Source of the DNA: an uncultured Flavobacteriaceae bacterium
Lineage (GTDB): Bacteria > Bacteroidota > Bacteroidia > Flavobacteriales > Flavobacteriaceae
Direction of reading: 5' to 3'
Assembly (NCBI GenBank): GCA_947500585.1
Contig: CANMSN010000013.1
Location: forward strand, 1-64,000
DNA length: 64,000 bases
In this document: positions 16,004-25,137 of the stretch, piece by piece
How positions within the stretch are numbered: position 1 is the stretch's first letter
How the letters are laid out: each line of letters begins with the position of its first letter
Translations under genes and position numbers: made by a program
The notes under the pieces: model-generated
The model's database searches: none
Told to the model about the DNA's origin: nothing
The model's input: only the letters and a program-made list of their open reading frames with translations

Positions 16004-18040
16004 ATGAAAAAACTATTAATTACACCGTTTAAAACACCATATAACACCCCTCCATTCTCAAAAATTAAAAACGAAGATTACCTTCCTGCATTTAAAGAAG
16101 CTATTAAAAGTGCTAAGAGTGAGATTGACTTTATTGTAAATAACCCTGAACCTCCTTCTTTTGAAAACACCATTGAAGCCTTGGATTTTTCGGGAGAACA
16201 ACTCGATAGAATTTCAAGTATTTTCTTCAATTTAAATTCAGCTGAAACTAATGAAACCATTCAAAAAATAGCCCAAGAGGTATCGCCGTTACTTTCAGAA
16301 TTTAGTAATGATATTACTTTAAATGAAGCGTTATTTAAACGAGTAAAAGCCATTTATGAAACTAAAGACAAACTGAATTTAACCACTGAACAACAAACGT
16401 TATTAGATAAAAAATATAAAAGTTTCTCTAGAAACGGTGCAAACTTATCTGAAGACAAGAAAAAAAAGCTCAGAGAAATTGATAAAAAATTAAGTCAGCT
16501 TAAATTAAAGTTTGGAGAGAATGTTTTAGCTGAAACGAACAAATTTGAAATGCTAATTACAAATGAAGCTGATCTATCTGGATTACCTGAAGGTACAAAA
16601 GAAGCAGCTAAACAATTGGCAGAATCTAAAGAAAAAGAGGGGTGGTTATTTACTCTAGATTACCCTAGCTATATTCCTTTTATAACCTATGCCGATAATC
16701 GTGAATTACGCAAAAAAACAACTCTAGCTGCGGGTAGTAAATCATTCAAAGGAGATGATTTAGACAATCAGCAAAACGTGCTCGATATTGTAAAGTTAAG
16801 ACATGAACGTGCTAACCTTTTAGGTTATAAAACCCACGCTCATTTTGTTTTGGAGGAACGTATGGCTAAAACACCAGAAACTGTTCTTAATTTTTCTAAT
16901 GAATTATTAGAAAAAGCAAAACCTGCTGCAGAAAGAGAATTTAAAAGTCTTGAAAATTTCGCAAAGGATTTGGATAATATAGATCAGCTTCAGAAGTGGG
17001 ATGGGGCTTATTATTCTGAAAAATTAAAGCAAAAGTTATTCAGTTTAGATGATGAGAAATTAAAACCTTATTTCAAATTAGAAAATGTTATTAATGGTGC
17101 TTTTACAATAGCAAATAAGTTATTCGACTTAAACTTTGAAGAAATTTATACTATTGATAAATACCACGAAGATGTACTAACTTATAAGGTTACTGACTCA
17201 AAAGGTGATTTTATTTCTATTTTTTATGCTGACTTTTTCCCGAGAGCAGGAAAACGAAATGGCGCGTGGATGACTTCATACAAACCACAATATGTTAAAA
17301 ATGGAGAAAATAGCAGACCGCACATTTCTATAGTTTGTAATTTCACAAAACCCACCAAAACAAAACCGTCATTATTAACTTTTAATGAAGTTACTACACT
17401 ATTTCATGAATTTGGGCATGCACTGCATGGTATGTTAGCAAATACAATCTACCCTAGTTTATCAGGAACCAATGTGTTTTGGGATTTTGTAGAACTGCCA
17501 AGTCAGGTTATGGAAAACTGGTGTTACGAAAAAGAAGCTTTAGAGTTATTTGCTACGCATTATGAAACTGGTGAAGTAATACCAATGGATTTAGTTGAAA
17601 AAATAAAAGAATCCGCTACATTTCATGAAGGGATGCAAACACTAAGACAACTAAGTTTCGGATTATTAGATATGAGTTGGCACGGTGGCGAATCTCCAGA
17701 GACCATAAAAGATGTTAAAACTTTTGAAACTGACGTGTTTAAAAATACATCGTTATATCCAGAAACTAAAGAAACTTGTATGAGTACATCCTTTTCTCAT
17801 ATATTTCAAGGGGGTTATTCTTCTGGGTACTACAGTTATAAATGGGCTGAAGTTTTAGATGCTGATGCATTTGAATATTTTAAAGAAAATGGCATTTTCA
17901 ATAAATCGGTTGCTGATAAATTTAAAGAAAACGTACTTAGTAAAGGCGGCACCGAAAACCCAATGACGCTTTATAAACGTTTTAGAGGACAAGAACCAAA
18001 ACCAGAAGCCTTATTGAAACGTGCTGGGTTGTTGAAATAA
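16004..18040 (+). CDS. M3 family metallopeptidase (peptidyl-dipeptidase Dcp-like)
   Basis: Zinc peptidase that trims oligopeptides. At 678 residues it fits the Dcp/oligopeptidase A family. The long helical N-terminal half begins LLITPFKTPYNTPPFSKIKNEDYLPAFKEAI, typical of bacterial Dcp. The zinc site HEFGH is at 468-472 followed by ALHGML; a third ligand is expected in the E in ELPSQVMENWCYE. YSSGYYSYKWAEVLDADAF near the end is the conserved substrate loop. No signal peptide is present, so it is cytoplasmic. Dipeptidyl versus endo-activity cannot be told from sequence. A clear terminator follows. Confidence 0.92.
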   Translation: MKKLLITPFKTPYNTPPFSKIKNEDYLPAFKEAIKSAKSEIDFIVNNPEPPSFENTIEALDFSGEQLDRISSIFFNLNSAETNETIQKIAQEVSPLLSEFSNDITLNEALFKRVKAIYETKDKLNLTTEQQTLLDKKYKSFSRNGANLSEDKKKKLREIDKKLSQLKLKFGENVLAETNKFEMLITNEADLSGLPEGTKEAAKQLAESKEKEGWLFTLDYPSYIPFITYADNRELRKKTTLAAGSKSFKGDDLDNQQNVLDIVKLRHERANLLGYKTHAHFVLEERMAKTPETVLNFSNELLEKAKPAAEREFKSLENFAKDLDNIDQLQKWDGAYYSEKLKQKLFSLDDEKLKPYFKLENVINGAFTIANKLFDLNFEEIYTIDKYHEDVLTYKVTDSKGDFISIFYADFFPRAGKRNGAWMTSYKPQYVKNGENSRPHISIVCNFTKPTKTKPSLLTFNEVTTLFHEFGHALHGMLANTIYPSLSGTNVFWDFVELPSQVMENWCYEKEALELFATHYETGEVIPMDLVEKIKESATFHEGMQTLRQLSFGLLDMSWHGGESPETIKDVKTFETDVFKNTSLYPETKETCMSTSFSHIFQGGYSSGYYSYKWAEVLDADAFEYFKENGIFNKSVADKFKENVLSKGGTENPMTLYKRFRGQEPKPEALLKRAGLLK

Positions 18041-18051
18041 TATAAAAATAT

Positions 18052-18082
18052 AAAAGGTTGAATTTTATTGTTCAATCTTTTT
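18052..18082 (+). terminator. Terminator of the M3 peptidase gene
   Basis: An 11-bp stem with one G-T pair (18052-18062 with 18071-18081), 8-nt loop, ending in a run of five Ts, located 12 nt after the stop. Confidence 0.75.
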
Positions 18083-18091
18083 GTTTGAAGC

Positions 18092-18117
18092 AAACTTTCA
18101 ATAATTATTGAAAGTTT
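18092..18117. promoter_or_regulatory. Perfect 26-bp palindrome, candidate GbsR/MarR operator
   Basis: The half-site AAACTTTCAATAA is followed directly by its exact reverse complement, giving a 26-bp perfect palindrome. Its right arm contains the TTG -33 element (18108-18110) of the regulator's own promoter. An imperfect copy lies upstream of the next gene (18665-18688). Position and shape fit autorepression by the dimeric regulator encoded just downstream. Confidence 0.75.
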
Positions 18118-18137
18118 AGAAATTATTATTATATTTG
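18108..18137 (+). promoter_or_regulatory. Promoter of the GbsR/MarR regulator
   Basis: TTG (18108-18110), 19-nt spacer, TATATTTG (18130-18137): a full match to the Bacteroidota promoter. The -33 is within the palindrome. The start codon follows 3 nt after the -7, so the transcript would be almost leaderless. Confidence 0.75.
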
Positions 18138-18140
18138 CAT

Positions 18141-18644
18141 ATGGATTATCAAAAAGCAAAAGAAAAATTTATTGGCACATGGGGAAGTTTAGGCACACTT
18201 TGGGGCATAAATAAAGCTATGGCGCAAATACAAGCGTTGCTTTTTATTTCTACCAAAGCGCTTTCTATGGAAGACATCATGGAGGAACTTAAAATTTCAC
18301 GTGGAAACACCAGCATGAATTTACGCCAACTTATGGATTGGGGAATTGTAACCAAAGAACTTATTCCTGGGGAACGTAAAGAGTTTTTTACCACCGAAAA
18401 AGATGTACAAGAACTAGCAAGAATAGTTGCAAAAGAACGTAGCCGACGCGAAATAAAACCAGTTATTAAAGTTCTTGAAGACGTTTCCTCCATTAAAGAT
18501 GATGGTACTGAAAAAACTAAGGAATTAATAAAACAAACTAAAGCATTGAAAAATCTAACAGACGATTTGGATACTTTAATGAATAAACTCGTGGATCAAA
18601 AACAAAATTGGTTAACAAAGTCTGTTTTTAAATTAATGAAATAG
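18141..18644 (+). CDS. GbsR/MarR family transcriptional regulator
   Basis: A 167-residue winged-helix regulator. The N-terminal half (KFIGTWGSLGTLWGINKAMAQIQALLFISTKALSMEDIMEELKISRGNTSMNLRQLMDWGIVTKELIPGERKEFFT, described by residues about 10-85) has the GbsR pattern, with recognition helix ISRGNTSMNLRQL; the rest is a helical dimerisation region. GbsR-type proteins are mostly repressors. An in-frame TTG at 18135 lies within the -7 element, so the ATG at 18141 is the start. A palindrome over its own -33 and a second site before the following membrane-protein genes suggest it controls itself and that operon. The effector is unknown. Confidence 0.88.
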   Translation: MDYQKAKEKFIGTWGSLGTLWGINKAMAQIQALLFISTKALSMEDIMEELKISRGNTSMNLRQLMDWGIVTKELIPGERKEFFTTEKDVQELARIVAKERSRREIKPVIKVLEDVSSIKDDGTEKTKELIKQTKALKNLTDDLDTLMNKLVDQKQNWLTKSVFKLMK

Positions 18645-18664
18645 GTTAATATTTTTTTAAAAAT

Positions 18665-18688
18665 AACTTTCAATATTTTCTGAAAATT
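18665..18688. promoter_or_regulatory. Second, imperfect copy of the GbsR/MarR operator
   Basis: AACTTTCAATA followed by a degenerate right half (CTGAAAATT) matches the perfect palindrome at 18092-18117 in 20 of 24 aligned positions. It lies 16 nt before the ATG of the next gene, where a repressor would block transcription. No TAnnTTTG element is clear here. Confidence 0.55.
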
Positions 18689-18703
18689 CGAAAATAATAT
18701 AAA

Positions 18704-19027
18704 ATGAAAAATATGTATAAAATAAATAATTGGTGTGTAATAATTACTATTCTTCTCTGCTTTACATTTTGGGGAGGTATATTAGCTTTACCAATTTTAG
18801 GAATAATACAGATTTGTATGAGTTTTCGAATTATAAATCATTTTTATGAAATAAATAAATCTAATAAAATATTATTCATTTTATACATTATTTTGACTGT
18901 TTCTCTAATCATATTTTTTAAAAGTATAAAAACTGACCAATTTTTACTAATGTTTAGTTGGGCAATTGTATCTATCGGTTTAGCTTGTTTTCATCTTTAT
19001 ATAACATATAAAATATTTAAATCATGA
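18704..19027 (+). CDS. Small four-helix membrane protein, unknown
   Basis: A 107-residue protein made almost entirely of four hydrophobic helices (about 8-27, 29-45, 55-73, 80-102). It has no motif or family that I recognise. It starts 59 bp after the GbsR regulator, just behind the second operator copy, and overlaps the next gene by 4 nt (ATGA), so it is the first gene of a translationally coupled unit with the 146-residue membrane protein and the methyltransferase. A role with membrane lipid or transport is inference from context only. Confidence 0.7.
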   Translation: MKNMYKINNWCVIITILLCFTFWGGILALPILGIIQICMSFRIINHFYEINKSNKILFILYIILTVSLIIFFKSIKTDQFLLMFSWAIVSIGLACFHLYITYKIFKS

Positions 19028-19464
19028 ATTATCAAATTCCAAATTGGCTAATTATACTGGGAGGTTGCGGCCAAATATTCACAGCATTAATTTATCCTTA
19101 TATACGTCATAAAGTTTTTGATTGGTATAATGATGTAAAACAATTAAAACCTTTAAATCAAGAAATCGCAAAAACTTATGGCAGATATATTCAAGGTTTA
19201 AATTTCTCTTTTGGATTAATTGCAATCTTACTAACTAACGATTTACAAAATGGCACTAAACTAGCATTAGCTATAACAGGATTAATTGCAGCTTATTGGA
19301 TTGGAAAAGTTATTACTCAAATAGCGTATTACCCCATGTATGATATTCCTAAAAAACTAATTTTTAAAATTGGAAGTTATTTTATGAACATGTTATTCAC
19401 GCTTTTCGCATTTGTATATGGCTGGTTATTTATTATGAACCTCATTGCTTATCTAAACTTATAA
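19024..19464 (+). CDS. Membrane protein, unknown
   Basis: A 146-residue protein with four predicted membrane helices (about 7-25, 58-72, 78-98, 118-142). A conserved-looking charged loop RHKVFDWYNDVKQLKPLNQEIAKTYGRYIQGLNF joins the first two. I do not recognise the family. The start overlaps the previous gene by 4 nt and the methyltransferase follows after 10 bp, so the three are one operon behind the GbsR-type regulator. It could help present a lipid substrate to the methyltransferase, but nothing in the sequence proves this. Confidence 0.75.
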   Translation: MNYQIPNWLIILGGCGQIFTALIYPYIRHKVFDWYNDVKQLKPLNQEIAKTYGRYIQGLNFSFGLIAILLTNDLQNGTKLALAITGLIAAYWIGKVITQIAYYPMYDIPKKLIFKIGSYFMNMLFTLFAFVYGWLFIMNLIAYLNL

Positions 19465-19474
19465 ATCAAAAACT

Positions 19475-20350
19475 ATGGAATCAACAACAATAAATATTCT
19501 AGAAAGAACAGAAGATAATCGTATAGAAATAATTGATTTCTATAACGAAGCAACAGAGGATTATGAACACTGGAGCAAAGATTTTAATATGCATTTTGGA
19601 TACTTCATTCCTTTTAAAACAAATCTATTTAGAAGAGATTCTATGCTAAATGAAATGAACCATCAAGTCTTAAAACGTTTAAACTTAAAAAACAACAAAA
19701 CGTCTTTAGTAGATTTAGGTTGCGGCATGGGAGGCACTATGAGATATGCCCTTAAAAAGAAAAAAAATCTATCCGCATTTGGTGTTACATTATCCGATTT
19801 TCAGATGACAGAAGGAAACCGTTTATTAAAAAAACTTAAAGGCACTATTTTAAAAGAAAACTACAATCAAACCTCTTTTAAATCAAATACATTTAACGGT
19901 GCTATAGCCGTAGAAAGTTTTTGTCATTCTGGTCATAGTAGTAAATCCTTAAAAGAAGCTTACAGCATTTTAAAACCAAATGGAAAACTTGTTATTGCAG
20001 ATGCTTTTCTTAAAAAACCAGTGTCAAAACTATGTAATGGAAGTCATTATTCATACAAAAAACTATGTAATCATTGGAGTTTAGAAAAATTAGAATCTAT
20101 AGATAATATGATACTAAAGCTCAAAACTCAGGGGTTTTCTGAAATTAAAACAGAAGACGTTTCATTTAAAGTTGCACCATCAGTATTACACGTCCCTTTT
20201 GCTATTATTGGTTTTATTATTAAAAAACTATTTCAGTCTAAAACTTTAAAACGAGAAAGCTTACATAATCTTAAAGGTTCATTTTATGCATTACTATCTG
20301 GATTACATATGAAAAGCTTTGGGTATTATATTATAACATGTACTAAATAA
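19475..20350 (+). CDS. SAM-dependent methyltransferase, class I
   Basis: A 291-residue methyltransferase with motif I VDLGCGMGGTMRYAL (about residues 79-93), motif II region FNGAIAVESFCHSG and the LKPNGKLVIADAF strand. The ESFCHS and IADAF segments resemble tocopherol/sterol or cyclopropane-lipid methyltransferases, hinting at a lipid or quinone-like substrate; this is inference. The C-terminal part carries a hydrophobic stretch (VPFAIIGFIIKKLF) that may touch the membrane. It is the third gene of the GbsR-linked operon with two membrane proteins. No partner enzyme shows what is methylated. Confidence 0.82.
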   Translation: MESTTINILERTEDNRIEIIDFYNEATEDYEHWSKDFNMHFGYFIPFKTNLFRRDSMLNEMNHQVLKRLNLKNNKTSLVDLGCGMGGTMRYALKKKKNLSAFGVTLSDFQMTEGNRLLKKLKGTILKENYNQTSFKSNTFNGAIAVESFCHSGHSSKSLKEAYSILKPNGKLVIADAFLKKPVSKLCNGSHYSYKKLCNHWSLEKLESIDNMILKLKTQGFSEIKTEDVSFKVAPSVLHVPFAIIGFIIKKLFQSKTLKRESLHNLKGSFYALLSGLHMKSFGYYIITCTK

Positions 20351-20420
20351 ATTATTGACAAATACATAATCCATTTTTTTACCTTATTTTTGATATTCAA
20401 AAGAAAACTTTGCTAAACCA

Positions 20421-20975
20421 ATGCCCGACCACAAGATAGATCCTAATAAATGGATTGACCTTTATTCTGATTATCTCTTTAACTATACGATTACCCGTGT
20501 AAGTGATCGTGAGATAGCTCAAGATTTAGTCCAAGACACTTTTTTTGCAGGTTTAAAATCTATGAAAAACTTTAAAGGAGAGGCAAGTGAACGCACTTGG
20601 CTAATCTCTATTTTAAAACGTAAAATTATTGATCACTACCGCAAAATAAATTCCAATAAGGGAAAAGCTGAAGTACGTATGAGCTATAATAGCGATACTG
20701 AAAGCGAAGGTGATTGGCTAGAAGAACGTGTTGCAGACCCTTTTGACAAAACTGCCGAAGATACTTTACAAAACGAAGAACTTGGTAATGCCATACTCAA
20801 TTGCCTAAGTAAATTACCAAAAAAACAAGCCCATGTTTTTAAAATGAAAACCATACAAGGTTTTGAAACCGAGGTAATTTGTAATGAATTAAATATTACA
20901 GCGTCTAACCTTTGGGTAATTATTCATAGAGCTCGTACTGCTATGGCCGATTGCTTAAAAGAAAATTGGTTTTAA
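20421..20975 (+). CDS. ECF-type RNA polymerase sigma-70 factor
   Basis: A 184-residue sigma factor with only regions 2 and 4. Region 2 runs LFNYTITRVSDREIAQDLVQDTFFAGLKSMKNFKGEASERTWLISILKRKIIDHYRK (about residues 18-75) with the usual DLVQDTF core; region 4 (LSKLPKKQAHVFKMKTIQGFETEVICNELNITASNLWVIIHRAR) has the HTH. It is followed after 1 nt by a small Cys-rich protein that is probably its anti-sigma partner. A TATTTTTG motif at 20385-20392 may be its promoter. Target genes are not identifiable. Confidence 0.92.
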   Translation: MPDHKIDPNKWIDLYSDYLFNYTITRVSDREIAQDLVQDTFFAGLKSMKNFKGEASERTWLISILKRKIIDHYRKINSNKGKAEVRMSYNSDTESEGDWLEERVADPFDKTAEDTLQNEELGNAILNCLSKLPKKQAHVFKMKTIQGFETEVICNELNITASNLWVIIHRARTAMADCLKENWF

Positions 20976-20976
20976 T

Positions 20977-21240
20977 ATGAGTGCAAAAATGAAAATAATG
21001 ATTCCTTGTGATGAAGCTAACCATGTTTGTGATAAAACACAATACAAAGAAGCTAATTTATGGGAAATGATTATATTAAACATCCATTTAATATACTGTA
21101 GAGCTTGCAGAAAATATACCAAAAACAATACTAAGCTTACAAATATTATAAAGACGTCTAATGTAGATTGTTTGGATGACGATTGTAAAGAAAAAATGAA
21201 AGAGGAGTTTAATCAAGCTTTGAAAGAACAATCCATTTAG
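20977..21240 (+). CDS. Small Cys/His-containing protein, likely zinc-binding anti-sigma partner
   Basis: An 87-residue protein directly behind the ECF sigma gene (1-nt gap). It contains DEANHVCDKTQYKEANLWEMIILNIHLIYCRACRKY, in which H14, C17, H41-like and the C-R-A-C pair resemble the ZAS zinc-binding helix pattern of anti-sigma factors, but there is no membrane helix. It would hold the sigma factor inactive in the cytoplasm. The family call rests on the Cys/His spacing and gene pairing. Its stop overlaps that of the convergent UbiA-like gene by 4 nt (TTAG). Confidence 0.65.
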   Translation: MSAKMKIMIPCDEANHVCDKTQYKEANLWEMIILNIHLIYCRACRKYTKNNTKLTNIIKTSNVDCLDDDCKEKMKEEFNQALKEQSI

Positions 21241-22064
21241 TAAAATATTAAAACCAATATTAGCCAAAATATTGGAACACCTTCTACCCAAAACGAACTG
21301 TAATACTTTCCTTGTTCAATTTTTGAAAATACTAAGAGTAACATTGTAAAAACGACAATAGCTAGTAAAATTATAATAAACGGTACTTCATCTTTAAATA
21401 ATTCCAGAAAGAAAAACACAACTAAAAGCAGGCTTCCTATTATTTTGGTCTGCTTTACCCCTATTTTTTGAGGCACTGTAGAAAGTTTCAAACTATCGTA
21501 ACGCAAATCCCTAATCTCAAATGGTAACATTAAAACGATTATAAAAATATAACGTTGTATTCCAGTTATCATAACATCCGTATTAAAAACATGATCATTA
21601 TTAATTAGAGGAAGAAAAACAGTTACACCACTCCAAACTAAAGCTATTAAATAAATTTTGAGTCCACCAATGGTTCGTAAATTATGTTGCTGATCTAAAA
21701 AAAAACGCTTTGGCAAAAATGGAATGGCATATAAAAATGTAACAATACCAAAACCTGCAACACAAAATAACGTTTTAGTATTTAATTTAAGTCCGTAATA
21801 AAGCATCAAAAAGAAGCACAAAAAAGAAAAAACTTGTATAGCTTTTAACCAATTAGTTAAGCTTCTATGATGGAATTTTGCTATCCCAAAATACTTAACA
21901 AAATTATAACCAGTTATAGTGGCATAAAAAACAAAATATAATATATTTTCGTCATAAGAAATATCAAATTCTAACAGTGTAATCCACGTTAACGAATATA
22001 CCGATAAAGCTACATGAACACTACTGTTGATATAAAAACTTAATAGCTGTTTTACGACCTTCAT
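21237..22064 (-). CDS. UbiA-like polytopic membrane protein
   Basis: A 275-residue protein with about eight to nine membrane helices. The segment FEIRDLRYDSLKLSTVPQKIG matches the second Asp motif of UbiA prenyltransferases (D-x-R-D-x-x-x-D ... T-x-P-x-x-x-G). The first NDxxDxxxD motif is not present: the matching place reads YNFVKYFGIAKFHH. It may be a divergent or inactive UbiA relative. An upstream in-frame GTG at 22079 would add five residues; the ATG at 22064 (MKVVKQLLSFYINSS) is preferred. It is divergent from gcvP and convergent with the sigma/anti-sigma pair. Confidence 0.72.
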   Translation of the reverse strand: MKVVKQLLSFYINSSVHVALSVYSLTWITLLEFDISYDENILYFVFYATITGYNFVKYFGIAKFHHRSLTNWLKAIQVFSFLCFFLMLYYGLKLNTKTLFCVAGFGIVTFLYAIPFLPKRFFLDQQHNLRTIGGLKIYLIALVWSGVTVFLPLINNDHVFNTDVMITGIQRYIFIIVLMLPFEIRDLRYDSLKLSTVPQKIGVKQTKIIGSLLLVVFFFLELFKDEVPFIIILLAIVVFTMLLLVFSKIEQGKYYSSFWVEGVPIFWLILVLIFY

Positions 22065-22150
22065 AATGTAAAAATACACAAACTGTTAATAACGTTTCTA
22101 AATGGTTAAAAACTTTCCTTTTTATGGCATAAAACACGTTAATTATTACT

Positions 22151-22158
22151 TATTTTTG
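22151..22158 (+). promoter_or_regulatory. Candidate -7 element of gcvP
   Basis: TATTTTTG fits TAnnTTTG and lies 26 nt before the gcvP ATG. No TTG lies 18-19 nt upstream. No glycine riboswitch structure could be recognised in the short leader. Confidence 0.4.
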
Positions 22159-22184
22159 CCATTTATATAACAAATTGCAACTTA

Positions 22185-25034
22185 ATGAATACAAACGCTT
22201 TTGCATTGCGTCATATTGGTCCAAGAGAATACGACCAAAACCTTATGTTAAAAACTATAGGTGTTGACTCGTTAGACCAGTTAATTTCTGAAACAATTCC
22301 TAATGATATTCGATTAAAAAACGGATTGAATTTAGATGCTCCTATGACTGAATATGAATATTTACTTCATATTCATGAGCTTTCAAAAAAGAATAAAGCA
22401 TACAAAACATATATTGGCTTAGGGTATCACCCGACTATAATGCCAGCAGTTATTCAAAGAAATATTCTTGAAAACCCAGGTTGGTATACCGCTTATACAC
22501 CATACCAAGCAGAAATTGCACAAGGACGTTTAGAAGCCCTTTTAAATTTTCAAACCATGGTTATTGATTTAACCGGAATGGAAATTGCAAACGCCTCTTT
22601 ACTAGATGAAAGTACAGCTGCTGCTGAAGCCATGAGTTTATTATTTGCAGTTCGAGAACGTGACCAGAAAAAAGAAAACATTAATAAGTTTTTTGTTTCA
22701 GAAAATATTTTACCGCAAACGCTTTCATTATTACAAACACGAGCAACACCAATTGGTATTGAGCTTGTTATTGGGAATGAAGCTGATTTTGATTTTTCTT
22801 CTGAATGCTTTGGTGCTATTTTACAATACCCTGGTAAAGATGGTCAAATTACAGATATTAAGTCTTTTATCAGTGAAGCAAATGAATCACGTATTAAAGT
22901 TGCTGTTGCTGCTGATATTTTAAGTTTAATAAAACTAGAAGCTCCAGGTAAATTTGGTGCTGATGTTGTGGTTGGCACTACTCAACGTTTTGGAATACCA
23001 ATGGGTTACGGTGGTCCTCATGCCGCTTTTTTTGCAACTAAAGAAGCTTACAAACGCGATTTACCAGGTCGTATTATTGGAGTAACTAGAGATGCAAATG
23101 GCAACCGAGCCTTACGTATGGCCTTACAAACCCGTGAACAACATATTAAACGGGATAGAGCTACCTCTAATATTTGTACTGCACAAGTGCTTTTAGCAGT
23201 AATGGCTGGCATGTATGGCGTTTATCACGGGCCAAAAGGTTTAAAATTTATAGCTGATAATGTTCATAATAAAACAGCAACCTTAGCAAACGCATTAGCA
23301 AAACTAGGTTATAATCAAATAAATACCTCTTATTTTGATACGCTTCAAATAAAAACGAAAGCAAAGAAAATTAAAAAAATAGCTACTGAGAAAAAGGTAA
23401 ACTTATTTTATGCAGATAAAGAAACTGTAACCATATCGGTAAATGAAACCACTTCTATCAGAGATCTAAACTATTTAATATCTGTTTTTGCTGAAGCTGC
23501 TAAAAAAGATACTATCATTATTTCTACTGTAGAAAAATCTCAAAATATTGATGAATCTATACAAAGAGTTTCAGGTTTTTTAACAGAGCCTGTATTCAAT
23601 ACTTACCATTCGGAAACCGAATTGATGCGTTATATAAAATCTTTAGAACGTAAAGATTTAGCATTAAACCATTCCATGATCTCTTTAGGATCGTGCACTA
23701 TGAAATTAAACGCTGCATCAGAAATGCTACCTTTAAGTATTTTTAGATGGGCGAATATTCATCCTTTTGTTCCTGAAAAGCAAGCTAAAGGTTATTTAAC
23801 AGTTTTAAAAGCATTAGAAGATCAATTAACCGAAATTACTGGTTTTGCAGCAACATCATTGCAACCAAATTCTGGTGCACAAGGTGAGTTTGCAGGACTT
23901 ATGGTTATTAAGGCATATCACGAATCAAGAGGAGATCATCATAGAAATATTTGTTTAATACCTTCATCTGCGCATGGTACAAATCCTGCAAGTGCTGTTA
24001 TGGCTGGTATGAAAGTAGTCGTTACAAAATCTACCGAAGAAGGCAATATAGATATTGATGATTTGCGTGAAAAAGCTGAATTACACTCAGATAATTTATC
24101 TGCGCTTATGGTAACATATCCTTCAACTCATGGTGTTTACGAATCTGCAATTAAAGAAATAACACAAATAATTCATGATAATGGCGGACAGGTTTATATG
24201 GATGGTGCTAACATGAATGCCCAAGTAGGATTAACAAATCCTGGAAATATTGGCGCAGACGTTTGTCACCTCAACTTACATAAAACTTTTGCTATTCCTC
24301 ATGGTGGCGGCGGCCCTGGTGTTGGTCCTATTTGTGTAGCCAAACAACTCGTTCCTTTTTTACCAGGAAATCCTATCATAAAAACAGGTGGAGATCAAGC
24401 TATTACAGCTATTTCTGGAGCACCTTTTGGTTCTGCTTTAGCTTGTTTAATTTCATATGGCTATATAAAAATGTTAGGCGCTGAAGGCTTAACAGAATCT
24501 ACCAAGATTGCCATTTTAAATGCTAATTATATTAAAAAACGTTTAGAAGGCAGTTTTGAAACGCTTTATTCTGGAGAGCAAGGTCGGGCTGCACATGAAA
24601 TGATTATTGATTGTAGACCATTTAAAGAACATGGCATTGAAGTGACTGATATTGCAAAACGTTTGATGGACTATGGTTTTCATGCGCCAACAGTGTCTTT
24701 TCCCGTAGCTGGAACTATGATGATTGAACCAACAGAAAGTGAAAGTAAGGCAGAAATGGATCGTTTTTGTGATGCTATGATTTCCATAAAAAAAGAAATA
24801 GATAGTGTATCAAAAGACAATGAAAATAATATTTTAAAGAATGCGCCACATACGCTAGATATGATTACTGCTAATGAATGGTATTTACCATATTCGCGTG
24901 AAGAAGCTGCATTTCCATTAGACTACGTAAGAGATAATAAGTTTTGGCCTTCTGTAAGACGTGTTGATGATGCTTATGGTGATAGAAATCTTATATGTTC
25001 TTGCGTTCCAATAGAGGCCTATGCCGAAGCATAA
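22185..25034 (+). CDS. gcvP: Glycine dehydrogenase (decarboxylating), P protein
   Basis: PLP enzyme of the glycine cleavage system; decarboxylates glycine and passes the aminomethyl group to lipoylated H protein. At 949 residues it is the long single-chain form, both halves fused. It opens with [21 protein letters not shown], the usual start. The PLP lysine is K700 in [20 protein letters not shown], and [12 protein letters not shown] and [10 protein letters not shown] mark the second half. It ends with the normal [19 protein letters not shown]. gcvT and gcvH are not in the window, so it is transcribed alone, as is common in this group. Confidence 0.97.
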   Translation: MNTNAFALRHIGPREYDQNLMLKTIGVDSLDQLISETIPNDIRLKNGLNLDAPMTEYEYLLHIHELSKKNKAYKTYIGLGYHPTIMPAVIQRNILENPGWYTAYTPYQAEIAQGRLEALLNFQTMVIDLTGMEIANASLLDESTAAAEAMSLLFAVRERDQKKENINKFFVSENILPQTLSLLQTRATPIGIELVIGNEADFDFSSECFGAILQYPGKDGQITDIKSFISEANESRIKVAVAADILSLIKLEAPGKFGADVVVGTTQRFGIPMGYGGPHAAFFATKEAYKRDLPGRIIGVTRDANGNRALRMALQTREQHIKRDRATSNICTAQVLLAVMAGMYGVYHGPKGLKFIADNVHNKTATLANALAKLGYNQINTSYFDTLQIKTKAKKIKKIATEKKVNLFYADKETVTISVNETTSIRDLNYLISVFAEAAKKDTIIISTVEKSQNIDESIQRVSGFLTEPVFNTYHSETELMRYIKSLERKDLALNHSMISLGSCTMKLNAASEMLPLSIFRWANIHPFVPEKQAKGYLTVLKALEDQLTEITGFAATSLQPNSGAQGEFAGLMVIKAYHESRGDHHRNICLIPSSAHGTNPASAVMAGMKVVVTKSTEEGNIDIDDLREKAELHSDNLSALMVTYPSTHGVYESAIKEITQIIHDNGGQVYMDGANMNAQVGLTNPGNIGADVCHLNLHKTFAIPHGGGGPGVGPICVAKQLVPFLPGNPIIKTGGDQAITAISGAPFGSALACLISYGYIKMLGAEGLTESTKIAILNANYIKKRLEGSFETLYSGEQGRAAHEMIIDCRPFKEHGIEVTDIAKRLMDYGFHAPTVSFPVAGTMMIEPTESESKAEMDRFCDAMISIKKEIDSVSKDNENNILKNAPHTLDMITANEWYLPYSREEAAFPLDYVRDNKFWPSVRRVDDAYGDRNLICSCVPIEAYAEA

Positions 25035-25137
25035 AATGGCTTTTGAACATCGTAAACTAAAACAAAAATAAATATGCCTTTTACTAAAAGTATTTATATT
25101 GCCTAAACCATACTAAATTAAAGGTAATTTTCTATTT

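Noticed and set aside
18149-18493. Minus-strand frame of 114 codons inside the GbsR gene
   Set aside because: It is a shadow of a conserved winged-helix gene with no start signal or family resemblance.
22081-22184. Glycine riboswitch before gcvP
   Set aside because: The leader is only about 25-100 nt and shows no paired-helix aptamer pattern.
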